Assembly (NCBI GenBank): GCA_016191285.1
Contig: JACPPA010000002.1
Coordinates: 140,815-204,814 of the forward strand
From: Gammaproteobacteria bacterium
GTDB lineage: Bacteria > Pseudomonadota > Gammaproteobacteria > Ga0077536
Length of the DNA: 64,000 nt
Reading direction: 5' to 3'
Position 1 is the stretch's first letter; every line of letters starts with the position of its first letter. The position numbers and the translations under genes are program-made. Below are positions 42,752 through 51,719 of the stretch, piece after piece. The notes beneath the pieces are model-generated. The model was not told the DNA's origin and searched no databases. It saw nothing but the letters and a program-made list of their open reading frames with translations.

Positions 42752-44075
42752 GTGTGGGAGGCACGCGGCCGAGGGTTAGTGGACGTCGTAAGGGTGACGA
42801 AGCGCTGGCATACGCTCCGGCTACCGGTACAGTCCTTGGGTGCTCATCGAAATCGATCTTAATATCCAGCAGGTCAGCCGCGGCATCGGAATTAAATGGC
42901 GAAGCCGAATGGACCTTCACCGTTGGCGTCAGGTCGAGTTCCGGCGGCGATGAATAGGGGCGCTTAAAGTATCCATCGGCATGCGCGTAGTCCCCGACCA
43001 CATTGCCCAGCATCGGGTGCCCGACAATCGTATGCGCCGCGAACACCGCATTGGCGTCGATCACCAGACGCGGCTTAGGCGCTGCTTCAGGCACGCGAAT
43101 TATTACTCCGCTTTGCGGCGTCAGTACGCTGTTAAACAAAATCCGCACCTCACGCACTTGGTCGTTGTGCGGTTGAATGTGGATCGCGTCATTCAATCTA
43201 TTTACGAATACGTTGTTGTAGAGCGCAAGCCGTCCTTCGCCCTGAAATAACGCCTCGTCCCAATTCTGATAGAAGAAATTCCCGTAGATTAAATAAAGAT
43301 CCTCTTGTCCTGGTCCCGACAATGGCCAATGCCCCACCAGCACATTCGGCCTCGCCTCGGGGCCACTCGAGCCGCCATGTTCTTTACTAAACCGGTTGCG
43401 ACGAATCACTGTAACTTGCGGCGCAGTCGGCATCCCGTCGATCGCAGGGCGCGGCAGTTGATGTTTGATCTGGAGGTTATATCCAATGGTGTCGGCGACA
43501 ACGTTGTCTTCGATAATCCCCGCAATGAACGGCGCACTGCCATCTGAATTTCCAAAGTACATGCCGGTGCCGGCCCCTCTGATCTCATTGCCCCGGATCA
43601 CCCAATTCCACGCCGGACATTTGGTCGAGATGCCGACGATTTGCTGGTTGGCGCCGTGGCCGACAATGCGAAGATTTTCCAATGTAATGTGATGGGCCCA
43701 GTGCGCATTGCCTTCGCCTTTGACGGCGTCGACGGCGAGGCCTTTGCCATCTAAGGTGAGATTGCGAAGTTCGAGATAGCTCGAGTCCGCGACGCTTACC
43801 GTATTGTGGCCTTCGCGCGCGACGAAAATCGCCGCGCTCCCCTTGGCGGGTCCCCTGATGATCACGGGCGCCGCGGCCGTGCCGGAAAGCTCGTGCAAAT
43901 ACAATCCACCGCGATACTCGCCAGCAGCGAGCTGCAAGGTCATGCCGGGTTCAAGATGCCGCACCTTTTCAAGGTAATCGTCTGGTGAACCATCGATGGT
44001 GGTGAGTGCGCTCGCGCTTGCGGCCAGATACACGCCGAGCAGGGCTAGGTATCGGCGCTGACCCACCCGCCTCAT
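42735..44075 (-). CDS. Secreted right-handed beta-helix protein
   Basis: 446 residues with a signal-peptide-like start (LALLGVYLAASASALTTIDG). The body is built of repeating beta-helix turns (YLELRNLTLDG, HHITLENLRIVGHG, NWVIRGNEIRGAG, AGIIEDNVVADT), as in polysaccharide lyases/epimerases of the pectate-lyase type. Catalytic residues cannot be assigned. Its end overlaps the start of the ligase-fusion gene by 17 bases, so the two may act on the same glycan. Confidence 0.72.
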   Translation of the reverse strand: MRRVGQRRYLALLGVYLAASASALTTIDGSPDDYLEKVRHLEPGMTLQLAAGEYRGGLYLHELSGTAAAPVIIRGPAKGSAAIFVAREGHNTVSVADSSYLELRNLTLDGKGLAVDAVKGEGNAHWAHHITLENLRIVGHGANQQIVGISTKCPAWNWVIRGNEIRGAGTGMYFGNSDGSAPFIAGIIEDNVVADTIGYNLQIKHQLPRPAIDGMPTAPQVTVIRRNRFSKEHGGSSGPEARPNVLVGHWPLSGPGQEDLYLIYGNFFYQNWDEALFQGEGRLALYNNVFVNRLNDAIHIQPHNDQVREVRILFNSVLTPQSGVIIRVPEAAPKPRLVIDANAVFAAHTIVGHPMLGNVVGDYAHADGYFKRPYSSPPELDLTPTVKVHSASPFNSDAAADLLDIKIDFDEHPRTVPVAGAYASASSPLRRPLTLGRVPPTHVPSN

Positions 44076-44827
44076 CGATCCTCGAGCAATTGCAGCACGT
44101 GCCGGCTGGGAATCGCATACGTAATCCGCGACGGATCTTTGAGCAGCCCTTCTTTCGACTCCCGCGCCAGCACGCTGTTGACCACCCCGATGACTTTGCC
44201 GCTCGCCACATCGAACACCGGGCTGCCGCTATTACCGGGATAGGCGATGGCGTCGAGCTGAAAGACTTCGAACGGCTCGCGCAGGCGCCGAATTTGATCC
44301 GCCGTCAGGCTTTGGGTCGAACCCTGCGGAATGGCGATGGGACTGATCGCGGAAACGATTCCGGCGTTAGTCGAGGGATAGAGGCCGAGCACCGCGCCGA
44401 TGGGGAATCCGATCAAGGCCACCGCCTGACCTTCGCGCACACCGTCCGCGCTTCCGATCGGCGCCGCGGTCACGGCCGGCCCCTCGATGGTCAAGCGCGC
44501 GAGATCGTGAAAGCGATCGGATTTTGAGGCGAGCACGCGGCGGATTTCGGGCCGCTTGCCGCGGCCGACGAAGACCACGAGCGTTGCATTCTGCTCGCCC
44601 TCGTTGCCGAGATCGATCACATGATGGTTGGTGATGACCGTGAGGCCATCGCCAACCACAAAGCCCGTCCCGCGCAGTTGATTTTGCGGCGCCCCAAGTG
44701 GCGCATGGGTGCCGACGCCGACCACGCTCGGCCGCACGCGGTCAATCAAGTCAGGTAATTCAAGCGCGCGGACGGTGGGCGAAACCAACGCGAATAGAAC
44801 GACTGCGAAAGAAAAAATTTTGATCAT
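44072..44827 (-). CDS. Periplasmic trypsin-like serine protease (HtrA-like, no PDZ)
   Basis: 251 residues with a signal peptide (IFSFAVVLFALVSPTVRALE). Catalytic triad motifs: TNHHVID (His), FHDLARL (Asp) and YPGNSGSPVFD (Ser). No PDZ domain follows, unlike DegP/DegQ. It overlaps the start of the beta-helix gene by ATGA. Its substrate is unknown. Confidence 0.83.
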   Translation of the reverse strand: MIKIFSFAVVLFALVSPTVRALELPDLIDRVRPSVVGVGTHAPLGAPQNQLRGTGFVVGDGLTVITNHHVIDLGNEGEQNATLVVFVGRGKRPEIRRVLASKSDRFHDLARLTIEGPAVTAAPIGSADGVREGQAVALIGFPIGAVLGLYPSTNAGIVSAISPIAIPQGSTQSLTADQIRRLREPFEVFQLDAIAYPGNSGSPVFDVASGKVIGVVNSVLARESKEGLLKDPSRITYAIPSRHVLQLLEDR

Positions 44828-44829
44828 TG

Positions 44830-45852
<1,023 letters not shown>

Positions 45853-46047
45853 GACAGCGTAGAGACCCTCAAGATTTATCGACTCAGTTCCAACTGATGC
45901 AACCGCCGCGTGTTGCGTCGCAGTATATCGGTCGCGCATCGCCTTTAGTTAATTTCACTGCGGCGGATCAACACGCAGGGCCGTGGCCGGCGCAAGAGTT
46001 CGGCTATACTCCGCCGCATCTTTGGCAGGCCAACCTGGAGTTCCCGC

Positions 46048-46470
46048 ATGGTGCGTACGTTTCGAATCTCCCTGATTGCATTGGTCGTCTTCGCGGCAAA
46101 TGTGCAGGCCAACGACTATCCGACGATGGACCGCGTGGATCAGGTTTTGACCTGTATGCGCGAAAACGGCGGTCAAAACGTCGATAACATGTACCGCTGT
46201 TCGTGCGAGATCGACGCCATAGCCCAACAGCTAAGCTTGGACGATTTCAATGCCGCGCGAACCTACGAAATCTACAAGAACATGCCCGGGGAAAAAGGGG
46301 GCTTGTTTCGGGAATCGAGTGATGGGACAGCGGCCGTGAAAAAGCTTGAGAACGCCCGTTCAGATGCCAAAAAGCGCTGCTTTGTCGGCGCCGCACGGCA
46401 AACGGTGGTACCCACGGAAAAAGGACTGCCGAAGGCGGCCGCTAAAGCCGCACCGGCGGCTGCCCAGTAA
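46048..46470 (+). CDS. Periplasmic Cys-rich protein of the xox region
   Basis: 140 residues with a signal peptide (ISLIALVVFAANVQAND). Three cysteines cluster (TCMRENGG ... MYRCSCEIDAIA) and a fourth occurs later (KKRCFVG); the tail is Ala/Lys/Pro-rich. I do not recognise the family. Its place upstream of xoxF suggests a role with the methanol oxidation system, but a CxC pair could also bind metal or haem-free redox partners. Confidence 0.55.
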   Translation: MVRTFRISLIALVVFAANVQANDYPTMDRVDQVLTCMRENGGQNVDNMYRCSCEIDAIAQQLSLDDFNAARTYEIYKNMPGEKGGLFRESSDGTAAVKKLENARSDAKKRCFVGAARQTVVPTEKGLPKAAAKAAPAAAQ

Positions 46471-47048
46471 GCCGTCGAATGCGTCTGAAATCTTAAGTGG
46501 TGCAGTGCGGTTCAGGAGACGTTGCTCGCTGATTCGTTGCGGCTTAATTCACCGTGATGAAGACCAATTTCGAAACGGTTGCCGGGCATGAATTTTTCTC
46601 TATAATCGATTGCAGTAATGCGCATTCTCCGTACCTTCTAAAAGTGTGCGGCGGAGGCGAAACAACGATAAGAAAAAGCATCCCGCCGGCCGGTCTCGCG
46701 AAGTAAAATGGTCAAGACCTGGGAGGGGCGGTGTCGACCCGTACACCTGCCGTACGAGTCTGGATGCCGGTTACACGAAAGGGTGAGAAGAGCATAACTC
46801 GAATGACCTCGACCCACGCGTCGCAACACTTGGCATTACTTCAGTCGCGGTCACCGGCGTCCGTCGGCGCGGCTATCGAATCTTTTCAACATGACGTGTC
46901 GGTGCCCGATGCGCATGTGTTTTCCCGTCTCGTGCAAAGAATCAGAAACACTCTGCGGTTCGCCTTTGATCTCGGGTGCGCCGAGGAGTTAAAACGCGGT
47001 GGAGATCGACATAAAACTGTTAACAGCGATAGTGTGAAGGAGGAGGTC
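46471..47048 (+). other. 578-bp region upstream of xoxF, no gene
   Basis: The xoxF frame is open back to 46731, but this extension ([13 protein letters not shown]...) has no signal peptide and is not found in XoxF proteins. A strong Shine-Dalgarno sequence, AAGGAGGAGGTC, lies just before ATG 47049. The region presumably holds the xoxF promoter and perhaps metal-responsive control sites; I cannot point to a specific operator. Confidence 0.5.
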
Positions 47049-48908
47049 ATGAATAAAGCATCGTTTAAACGATGGCTTGTCGCAGCGGCCTCTCTAACAG
47101 CAGTGACTGCATCTGCAACAGTCATGGCAAATGCTGAATTAGAGAAGTTAATGCAAGACCCCAATTATTGGGCTTACCCGGGTGGAAATTACTGGAACTG
47201 GCGCTATTCGGAGTTGAAGCAGATCAACGCCACGAATGCGGGCAAGATCCAGGCGGCGTGGACGTTCTCCACGGGCGTACTGAGAGGTCACGAAGGTGGC
47301 CCATTAGTGTTGCCCGCTTCGGCGACCGGCCTTGCTGGCGATACTCTGTTCATTCATGCGGCGTTCCCGAACAACGTTTTCGCGATCAATCTCGATACGC
47401 TTGAAGTTATCTGGGAATATGTGCCGGTCCAAAACTACGACGAAACGGTGCCAGTCATGTGCTGCGATACCGTCAATCGCGGGTTGGGCTATGGCGATGG
47501 CAAGATTCTGCTGCAACAGGCAGATACCACGCTCGTCGCGTTGGGCGCTAAAGACGGCAAAGTGGTGTGGTCGGTCAAGAACGGCGATCCGAAACTTGGC
47601 CAAACCAATACCAACGCGCCGCACGTCATTAAGGACAAGGTGTTTACCGGTATGTCGGGCGCCGAATTTGGCGTTCGCTGCTGGATAAATGCCTATGACC
47701 TGAAGACTGGCAAGCGGGTATGGCGCGCGTACAGCATGGGACCGGATAGCGATATCCTGTTCGATGACAAGACGACTTCTCTCGGTCAGGCAGTCGGCAA
47801 AGATTCGTCATTGAAAACCTGGAAAGGCGACCAATGGAAAATCGGCGGCGGCTCGGTGTGGGGCTGGTGGCCATATGATAAAGCACAGAACTTAGTGTTC
47901 TACGGTTCTGGCAATCCCTCGACGTGGAATCCAGTCGTCCGTCCTGGTGACAACAAGTGGTCGATGTCTATCTTCGCCCGCGATGTGGATACTGGGGTTG
48001 CGAAGTGGGTGTATCAAATGACGCCGCATGACGAATGGGACTATGACGGTATCAACGAGATGATCCTCGTGGATATCAGTGTCAAGGGCAAAGCAACCAA
48101 AGCCCTGGTCCACTTCGATCGTAACGGCTTCGGCTATACGCTTGATCGTACCAACGGTGCCCTCTTGGTCGCCGAGAAGTATGACCCGGCGGTGAACTGG
48201 GCGACGCATGTCGATATGAAGACAGGTCGGCCGGAAGTCGTTGCCAAGTACAGCACGCATCATGGTGGGGAAGACAACAACACCACGAACATCTGCCCGG
48301 CCGCGTTGGGTACAAAAGACCAGCAGCCAGCAGCGTTCAGTCCGATGACCGGTTTGTTCTATGTGCCGACGAACCACGTCTGCATGAACTATGAACCCGT
48401 CAGCGGTGGTGAGTATGTCGCGGGCCAACCGTATGTGAATGCGGTGCTCAGTATGTTCCCTGCGGGTCGTGTCTCGCCCGGCGCTGAATTCGGCAACAAT
48501 GCCGAAAACAATAACCTCGGCAATTTCATTGCCTGGGATGCCGGTCAAGGCAAAATCAAATGGTCGATTCCGGAACGCTTCTCGGTGTGGAGCGGTGCGC
48601 TCGCGACTGCGGGCGGCGTCGTGTTCTACGGCAACCTGGAAGGCTATTTGAAAGCCATTGACGCCAAGTCAGGCAAATTGTTGTGGAAGTTCAAGACTCC
48701 GTCCGGAATCATCGGCAACGTCAACTCCTGGGGCCATAAAGGCAAACAGTATGTGGGCGTGCTGTCCGGAGTCGGTGGTTGGGCCGGTATCGGCATGGCC
48801 GCTGGGCTTATTAACGACACCGACGGTTTAGGTGCTGTGGGCGCGTACAAAGGCCTGAACAACTATACCCGTTTGGGTGGCGTGCTGAGCGTGTTCAGTC
48901 TGCCGTAA
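47049..48908 (+). CDS. xoxF: Lanthanide-type PQQ methanol dehydrogenase
   Basis: 619 residues from ATG 47049, with signal peptide and mature start near [13 protein letters not shown]. Eight-bladed beta-propeller quinoprotein that oxidises methanol to formaldehyde (or formate) in the periplasm. Visible: the vicinal disulfide CC in [10 protein letters not shown]; the metal ligands Glu (GAEFGVRCW), Asn ([10 protein letters not shown]) and Asp ([10 protein letters not shown]). The second Asp two residues on (D-Y-D) is the extra lanthanide ligand that calcium-type MxaF lacks. No mxaI is nearby, in line with XoxF. Followed by a clear terminator. Confidence 0.95.
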   Translation: MNKASFKRWLVAAASLTAVTASATVMANAELEKLMQDPNYWAYPGGNYWNWRYSELKQINATNAGKIQAAWTFSTGVLRGHEGGPLVLPASATGLAGDTLFIHAAFPNNVFAINLDTLEVIWEYVPVQNYDETVPVMCCDTVNRGLGYGDGKILLQQADTTLVALGAKDGKVVWSVKNGDPKLGQTNTNAPHVIKDKVFTGMSGAEFGVRCWINAYDLKTGKRVWRAYSMGPDSDILFDDKTTSLGQAVGKDSSLKTWKGDQWKIGGGSVWGWWPYDKAQNLVFYGSGNPSTWNPVVRPGDNKWSMSIFARDVDTGVAKWVYQMTPHDEWDYDGINEMILVDISVKGKATKALVHFDRNGFGYTLDRTNGALLVAEKYDPAVNWATHVDMKTGRPEVVAKYSTHHGGEDNNTTNICPAALGTKDQQPAAFSPMTGLFYVPTNHVCMNYEPVSGGEYVAGQPYVNAVLSMFPAGRVSPGAEFGNNAENNNLGNFIAWDAGQGKIKWSIPERFSVWSGALATAGGVVFYGNLEGYLKAIDAKSGKLLWKFKTPSGIIGNVNSWGHKGKQYVGVLSGVGGWAGIGMAAGLINDTDGLGAVGAYKGLNNYTRLGGVLSVFSLP

Positions 48909-48951
48909 GCTTGATTCGCACGATTTAGAATAAGGTTTTTTGAACGTGATG

Positions 48952-48985
48952 CCCGGCGCTTCGTAAGAAGTGCCGGGTTTTTTTT
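48952..48985 (+). terminator. Rho-independent terminator after xoxF
   Basis: CCCGGCGCTTC - GTAA - GAAGTGCCGGG forms an 11-bp stem with one mismatch-type pair, followed by a run of T (48978-48985). It lies about 45 bases after the xoxF stop. It implies xoxF is terminated separately from the blue copper gene. Confidence 0.85.
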
Positions 48986-49183
48986 GCGTCGGGAGGCGAT
49001 CGACCCCGAACCAATCCCGGCATGCTGTGCCTAAACAGGCACCGAGCAAAGGCTGCTTTAAACACGGTTCAGGACGAATTCACGGGGTTTGACGCTAAGA
49101 TCATGTGGGCCGATTAGAAGTGAGGCGCAATCGGCGCGCGAGTAACCAACTGTGAAATTAATTTGAGTGTGGAGCAATCGAAA

Positions 49184-49642
49184 ATGAGGTCAATGAGAAC
49201 CGTAGCCTTGGTGGCGGCGACTATGTTGGCGAGCCACGCGGCGATGGCCGAGGAACATATCATTAGAGCGGTAGTTGACCATTGGGAGCCGATGGTCACC
49301 TACGCCAAACCCGGCGACACCATTAAGTTTCTCAATATGCTGGGTCACGACACCGAAACGCTTGATGGCATGTTGCCGGTGGGCGCGGAAAAATGGAAAG
49401 CGCCACTCGGCAAAGAGGGATTCGGCTTCACGCTCGACAAGCCCGGCGCCTATATGTACAAGTGCAATCCCCATATGTCGATGGGGATGGTGGGCGTCGT
49501 CGTCGTCGGTGACGGCGTGCCGGCGAATCTGGAGGCGATCGAAAAAAATCTTGATTCGGTCAAGTTCGGGAAAAATATGGTGGCCCGCGCGCTCAGAAAG
49601 TTTAAGGAAGATCTGGTCAAGACCGGGCGCCTTAAGAAATAG
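49184..49642 (+). CDS. Pseudoazurin/amicyanin-like blue copper protein
   Basis: About 152 residues from ATG 49184 (ATG 49193 also possible), with a signal peptide (TVALVAATMLASHAAMAEEH). A single cupredoxin domain with type-1 copper ligands: His in GHDTE and the Cys-His-Met set in YMYKCNPHMSMGMVG. Pseudoazurins carry electrons in the periplasm. It occupies the position where xox clusters usually encode the XoxG cytochrome c, so it may accept electrons from XoxF directly or from a cytochrome encoded elsewhere. Confidence 0.83.
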   Translation: MRSMRTVALVAATMLASHAAMAEEHIIRAVVDHWEPMVTYAKPGDTIKFLNMLGHDTETLDGMLPVGAEKWKAPLGKEGFGFTLDKPGAYMYKCNPHMSMGMVGVVVVGDGVPANLEAIEKNLDSVKFGKNMVARALRKFKEDLVKTGRLKK

Positions 49643-49704
49643 CGCAAGATGCTCCAAGACACGAAACAGGGCAACGGATGAACCGATCGGTTGGTCTCTC
49701 GAAA

Positions 49705-49847
49705 GATGCGCAATCTTGGCCCTTCGTCATTCCGGCGAATGCCGGAATCCAGTCAAATAATGAATTCACTTTTCACTGGATTTAGTGCTCGGAGCACGGG
49801 GTGACGCCCTAAATTGGCTCCCCTAAATTGGCTTAAGTTAAGTGCCA
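49705..49847. repeat. R1 repeat copy (R1i), reverse orientation, left end lost
   Basis: Reads GATGCGCAATCTTGGCCC, CATTCCGGCGAATGCCGG, AGTGCTCGGAGCACGGGGTG and ends TTAAGTTAAGTGCCATT, the R1 family inverted relative to the island copies. It lies between the blue copper gene and xoxJ. Confidence 0.75.
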
Positions 49848-49924
49848 TTCAAACCTTACAATTTAGTGCATGTCGCTGGACGTAGTCGGGTTTGTCGGCG
49901 GGATCGATGGTTAAGGAGTTAACG

Positions 49925-50815
49925 ATGCTGAGTTTGCCAAAAATCCGCGGTCGCATCAGGTTGCTGACGGCGATGATGTCCGGTGTTTTTGCGTTATCGG
50001 TGAGCGCGGCCGAGCCACCATCTCCACCGCGGACCGCCTTCAAGGTGTGCGCGCCGCCTTATAGCCTGCCGATGTCCGACAAGGACGAGTCGGGCTACGA
50101 AAACAAAATTGCCCAGCTTTTTGCCAAAGACTTGGGCCTTCCGCTGCAATACACCTGGTTCCCACAGCGCATGGGCTTTGTGCGGGCGACGCTCAAGAAT
50201 AACGAGACCGAGGACGGCTCGTACAAATGCGATATCGTCATGGGCGTGGTCGATAACTTTGATTTAGCGGCGACGACTCGGCCGTATCTGCGCTCGAGTT
50301 GGGCGTTGGTGTATTTCAAGGGGCGCGGGCTCGATTTCATCAAGTCACAAGACGATCTAAAGCATCTCACGGCGGCGCAGAAGAAACTGCTGCGGATCGG
50401 TGTATGGGACCAGGGCCCGACCACCGATTGGGTTTATAAACTCGGCTTAATGGATAACGCGACCCCGTTTCCGATCATGTCGGGTGACGCACGCCAAGGG
50501 CCGGGTCACATCATCGAAGAAGATCTTAAGCAGGATAAAATCAATCTGACCTTTGTATGGGGGCCGATCGGAGGCTACCTCGCGCACAAGATTAAAGATG
50601 CCGAACTAATCGTTATCCCGCTGCAAAAAGATCAAGGCGTGAAGTTCGATTTCCAAATCGCGATGGCGGTCCGCCACCCGGATACCGCCTGGAAAAAGCA
50701 GATCAATGATCTCATCGGCAAGCACCAGGCCAAGATCACGAGCATCCTCGATGAATACGGCGTGCCGCAACTTGAATTACTGCCACCTAAGAAGAAATCC
50801 ACGAACGATGATTAA
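49925..50815 (+). CDS. xoxJ: Periplasmic binding-protein-like XoxJ
   Basis: 296 residues from ATG 49925, preceded by AAGGAG; a signal peptide spans the first ~35 residues. It has the type-2 solute-binding fold of MxaJ/XoxJ (FKVCAPPYSLPMSDKDESGY, CDIVMGVVDNFDLAATTRPY, HIIEEDLKQDKINLTFVWGP). XoxJ is thought to help activate XoxF rather than transport. The next gene begins inside its last codons. Confidence 0.85.
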   Translation: MLSLPKIRGRIRLLTAMMSGVFALSVSAAEPPSPPRTAFKVCAPPYSLPMSDKDESGYENKIAQLFAKDLGLPLQYTWFPQRMGFVRATLKNNETEDGSYKCDIVMGVVDNFDLAATTRPYLRSSWALVYFKGRGLDFIKSQDDLKHLTAAQKKLLRIGVWDQGPTTDWVYKLGLMDNATPFPIMSGDARQGPGHIIEEDLKQDKINLTFVWGPIGGYLAHKIKDAELIVIPLQKDQGVKFDFQIAMAVRHPDTAWKKQINDLIGKHQAKITSILDEYGVPQLELLPPKKKSTNDD

Positions 50816-51542
50816 GAGTTCTTTTAGCCGATTGCTCGGTACTGCGTTGGTCGGTCTTAGTCTCGCGGCCAATGCCGCGGATCCCAAAGGTCCGGCTGCG
50901 GCGAGCCTCGAATTCTCGGAAGCGGAAACCGTGCTGTGGATGACCGATCAGTTGAAATCGGTAACCAAACCCGTGGTGCTCACCTATCAGTTCGAAAAGT
51001 CCGGATCGTTCGAGTCTGGATTCAAGGATTCGGTGGTATTCACCGTGCACAAAGTAAAATCCGACGGGATGAAAGCCGCGTCGCTCGCGTTTTTCAGCGG
51101 CGAACGCAATTTCCCCGTTCCACCGGAAGACAGCACCAACGTCAATCCGACGCTCAAGGTTTATTTTCAAGGCGATGTGTACGAGATGAATCGCCTGTCG
51201 GATCCTAACGGAGTCGCGCGCGAGCGCTGGCGGTATTTTCAGCGCCGAATCAAGCTCGCGTTGGCTGAATCCGCCGCGGTAACGCCGACTAAATTCGAGT
51301 TCGATGGACGGCAGTACGCGGGCAAAGCGATCGTATTTCAGCCGTTCGTAACGGATCCAAAGCGCAAGGAGTTCGAGAAATTTGCCGATAAAACCTATCG
51401 AGTGATTGTCAGCGACGAGTTGCCGGGATACCTGTACAAGATTGAGACCGTGGTGCCGGATAAGAACGTCGCGACAACGCCGCTGATCCAGGAGACGTTA
51501 CAGCTGACCTCGGTTACTCCCTATGTAGGCCATAACCAATAA
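50808..51542 (+). CDS. Periplasmic protein of unknown function, xox cluster
   Basis: About 244 residues from ATG 50808, overlapping the xoxJ end by 8 bases, with a signal peptide (GTALVGLSLAANAADPKG). A single beta-rich domain (LTYQFEKSGSFESGFKDSVV, PTLKVYFQGDVYEMNRLSDP, YRVIVSDELPGYLYKIETVV). I do not recognise the family. Tight coupling to xoxJ argues for a shared job in methanol dehydrogenase maturation or activity. Confidence 0.6.
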   Translation: MIKSSFSRLLGTALVGLSLAANAADPKGPAAASLEFSEAETVLWMTDQLKSVTKPVVLTYQFEKSGSFESGFKDSVVFTVHKVKSDGMKAASLAFFSGERNFPVPPEDSTNVNPTLKVYFQGDVYEMNRLSDPNGVARERWRYFQRRIKLALAESAAVTPTKFEFDGRQYAGKAIVFQPFVTDPKRKEFEKFADKTYRVIVSDELPGYLYKIETVVPDKNVATTPLIQETLQLTSVTPYVGHNQ

Positions 51543-51705
51543 TTGTGGGAGCCGCTTTAGCATCGATTGTGAGAGCCGCTTGTGGGAGCCGCCTGTGCAT
51601 AGATTGTGGGAGCCGCTTTGAGCTTCGAATCTTCGACAACGACGAAAGCCGCTTAAAGATTCGCGACTAAAGCCGCTCCCACAGGCGCCGCGTCGATGTG
51701 TGGGG
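51543..51705. repeat. GTGGGAGCCGC repeat cluster
   Basis: Three GTGGGAGCCGCTTT or GTGGGAGCCGCCTG copies (from about 51545, 51578 and 51605) face an inverse copy, CGACTAAAGCCGCTCCCACA, ending near 51682. This is the inner arm of R4. It separates the xox cluster from the convergent formate dehydrogenase gene and may act as a bidirectional hairpin. Confidence 0.7.
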
Positions 51706-51719
51706 AGCTGATCGCGCAA

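Noticed and set aside
46731-47048. Longer XoxF starting at 46731
   Set aside because: The extension is not like any quinoprotein N-terminus and would bury the clear signal peptide; a strong ribosome site precedes ATG 47049.
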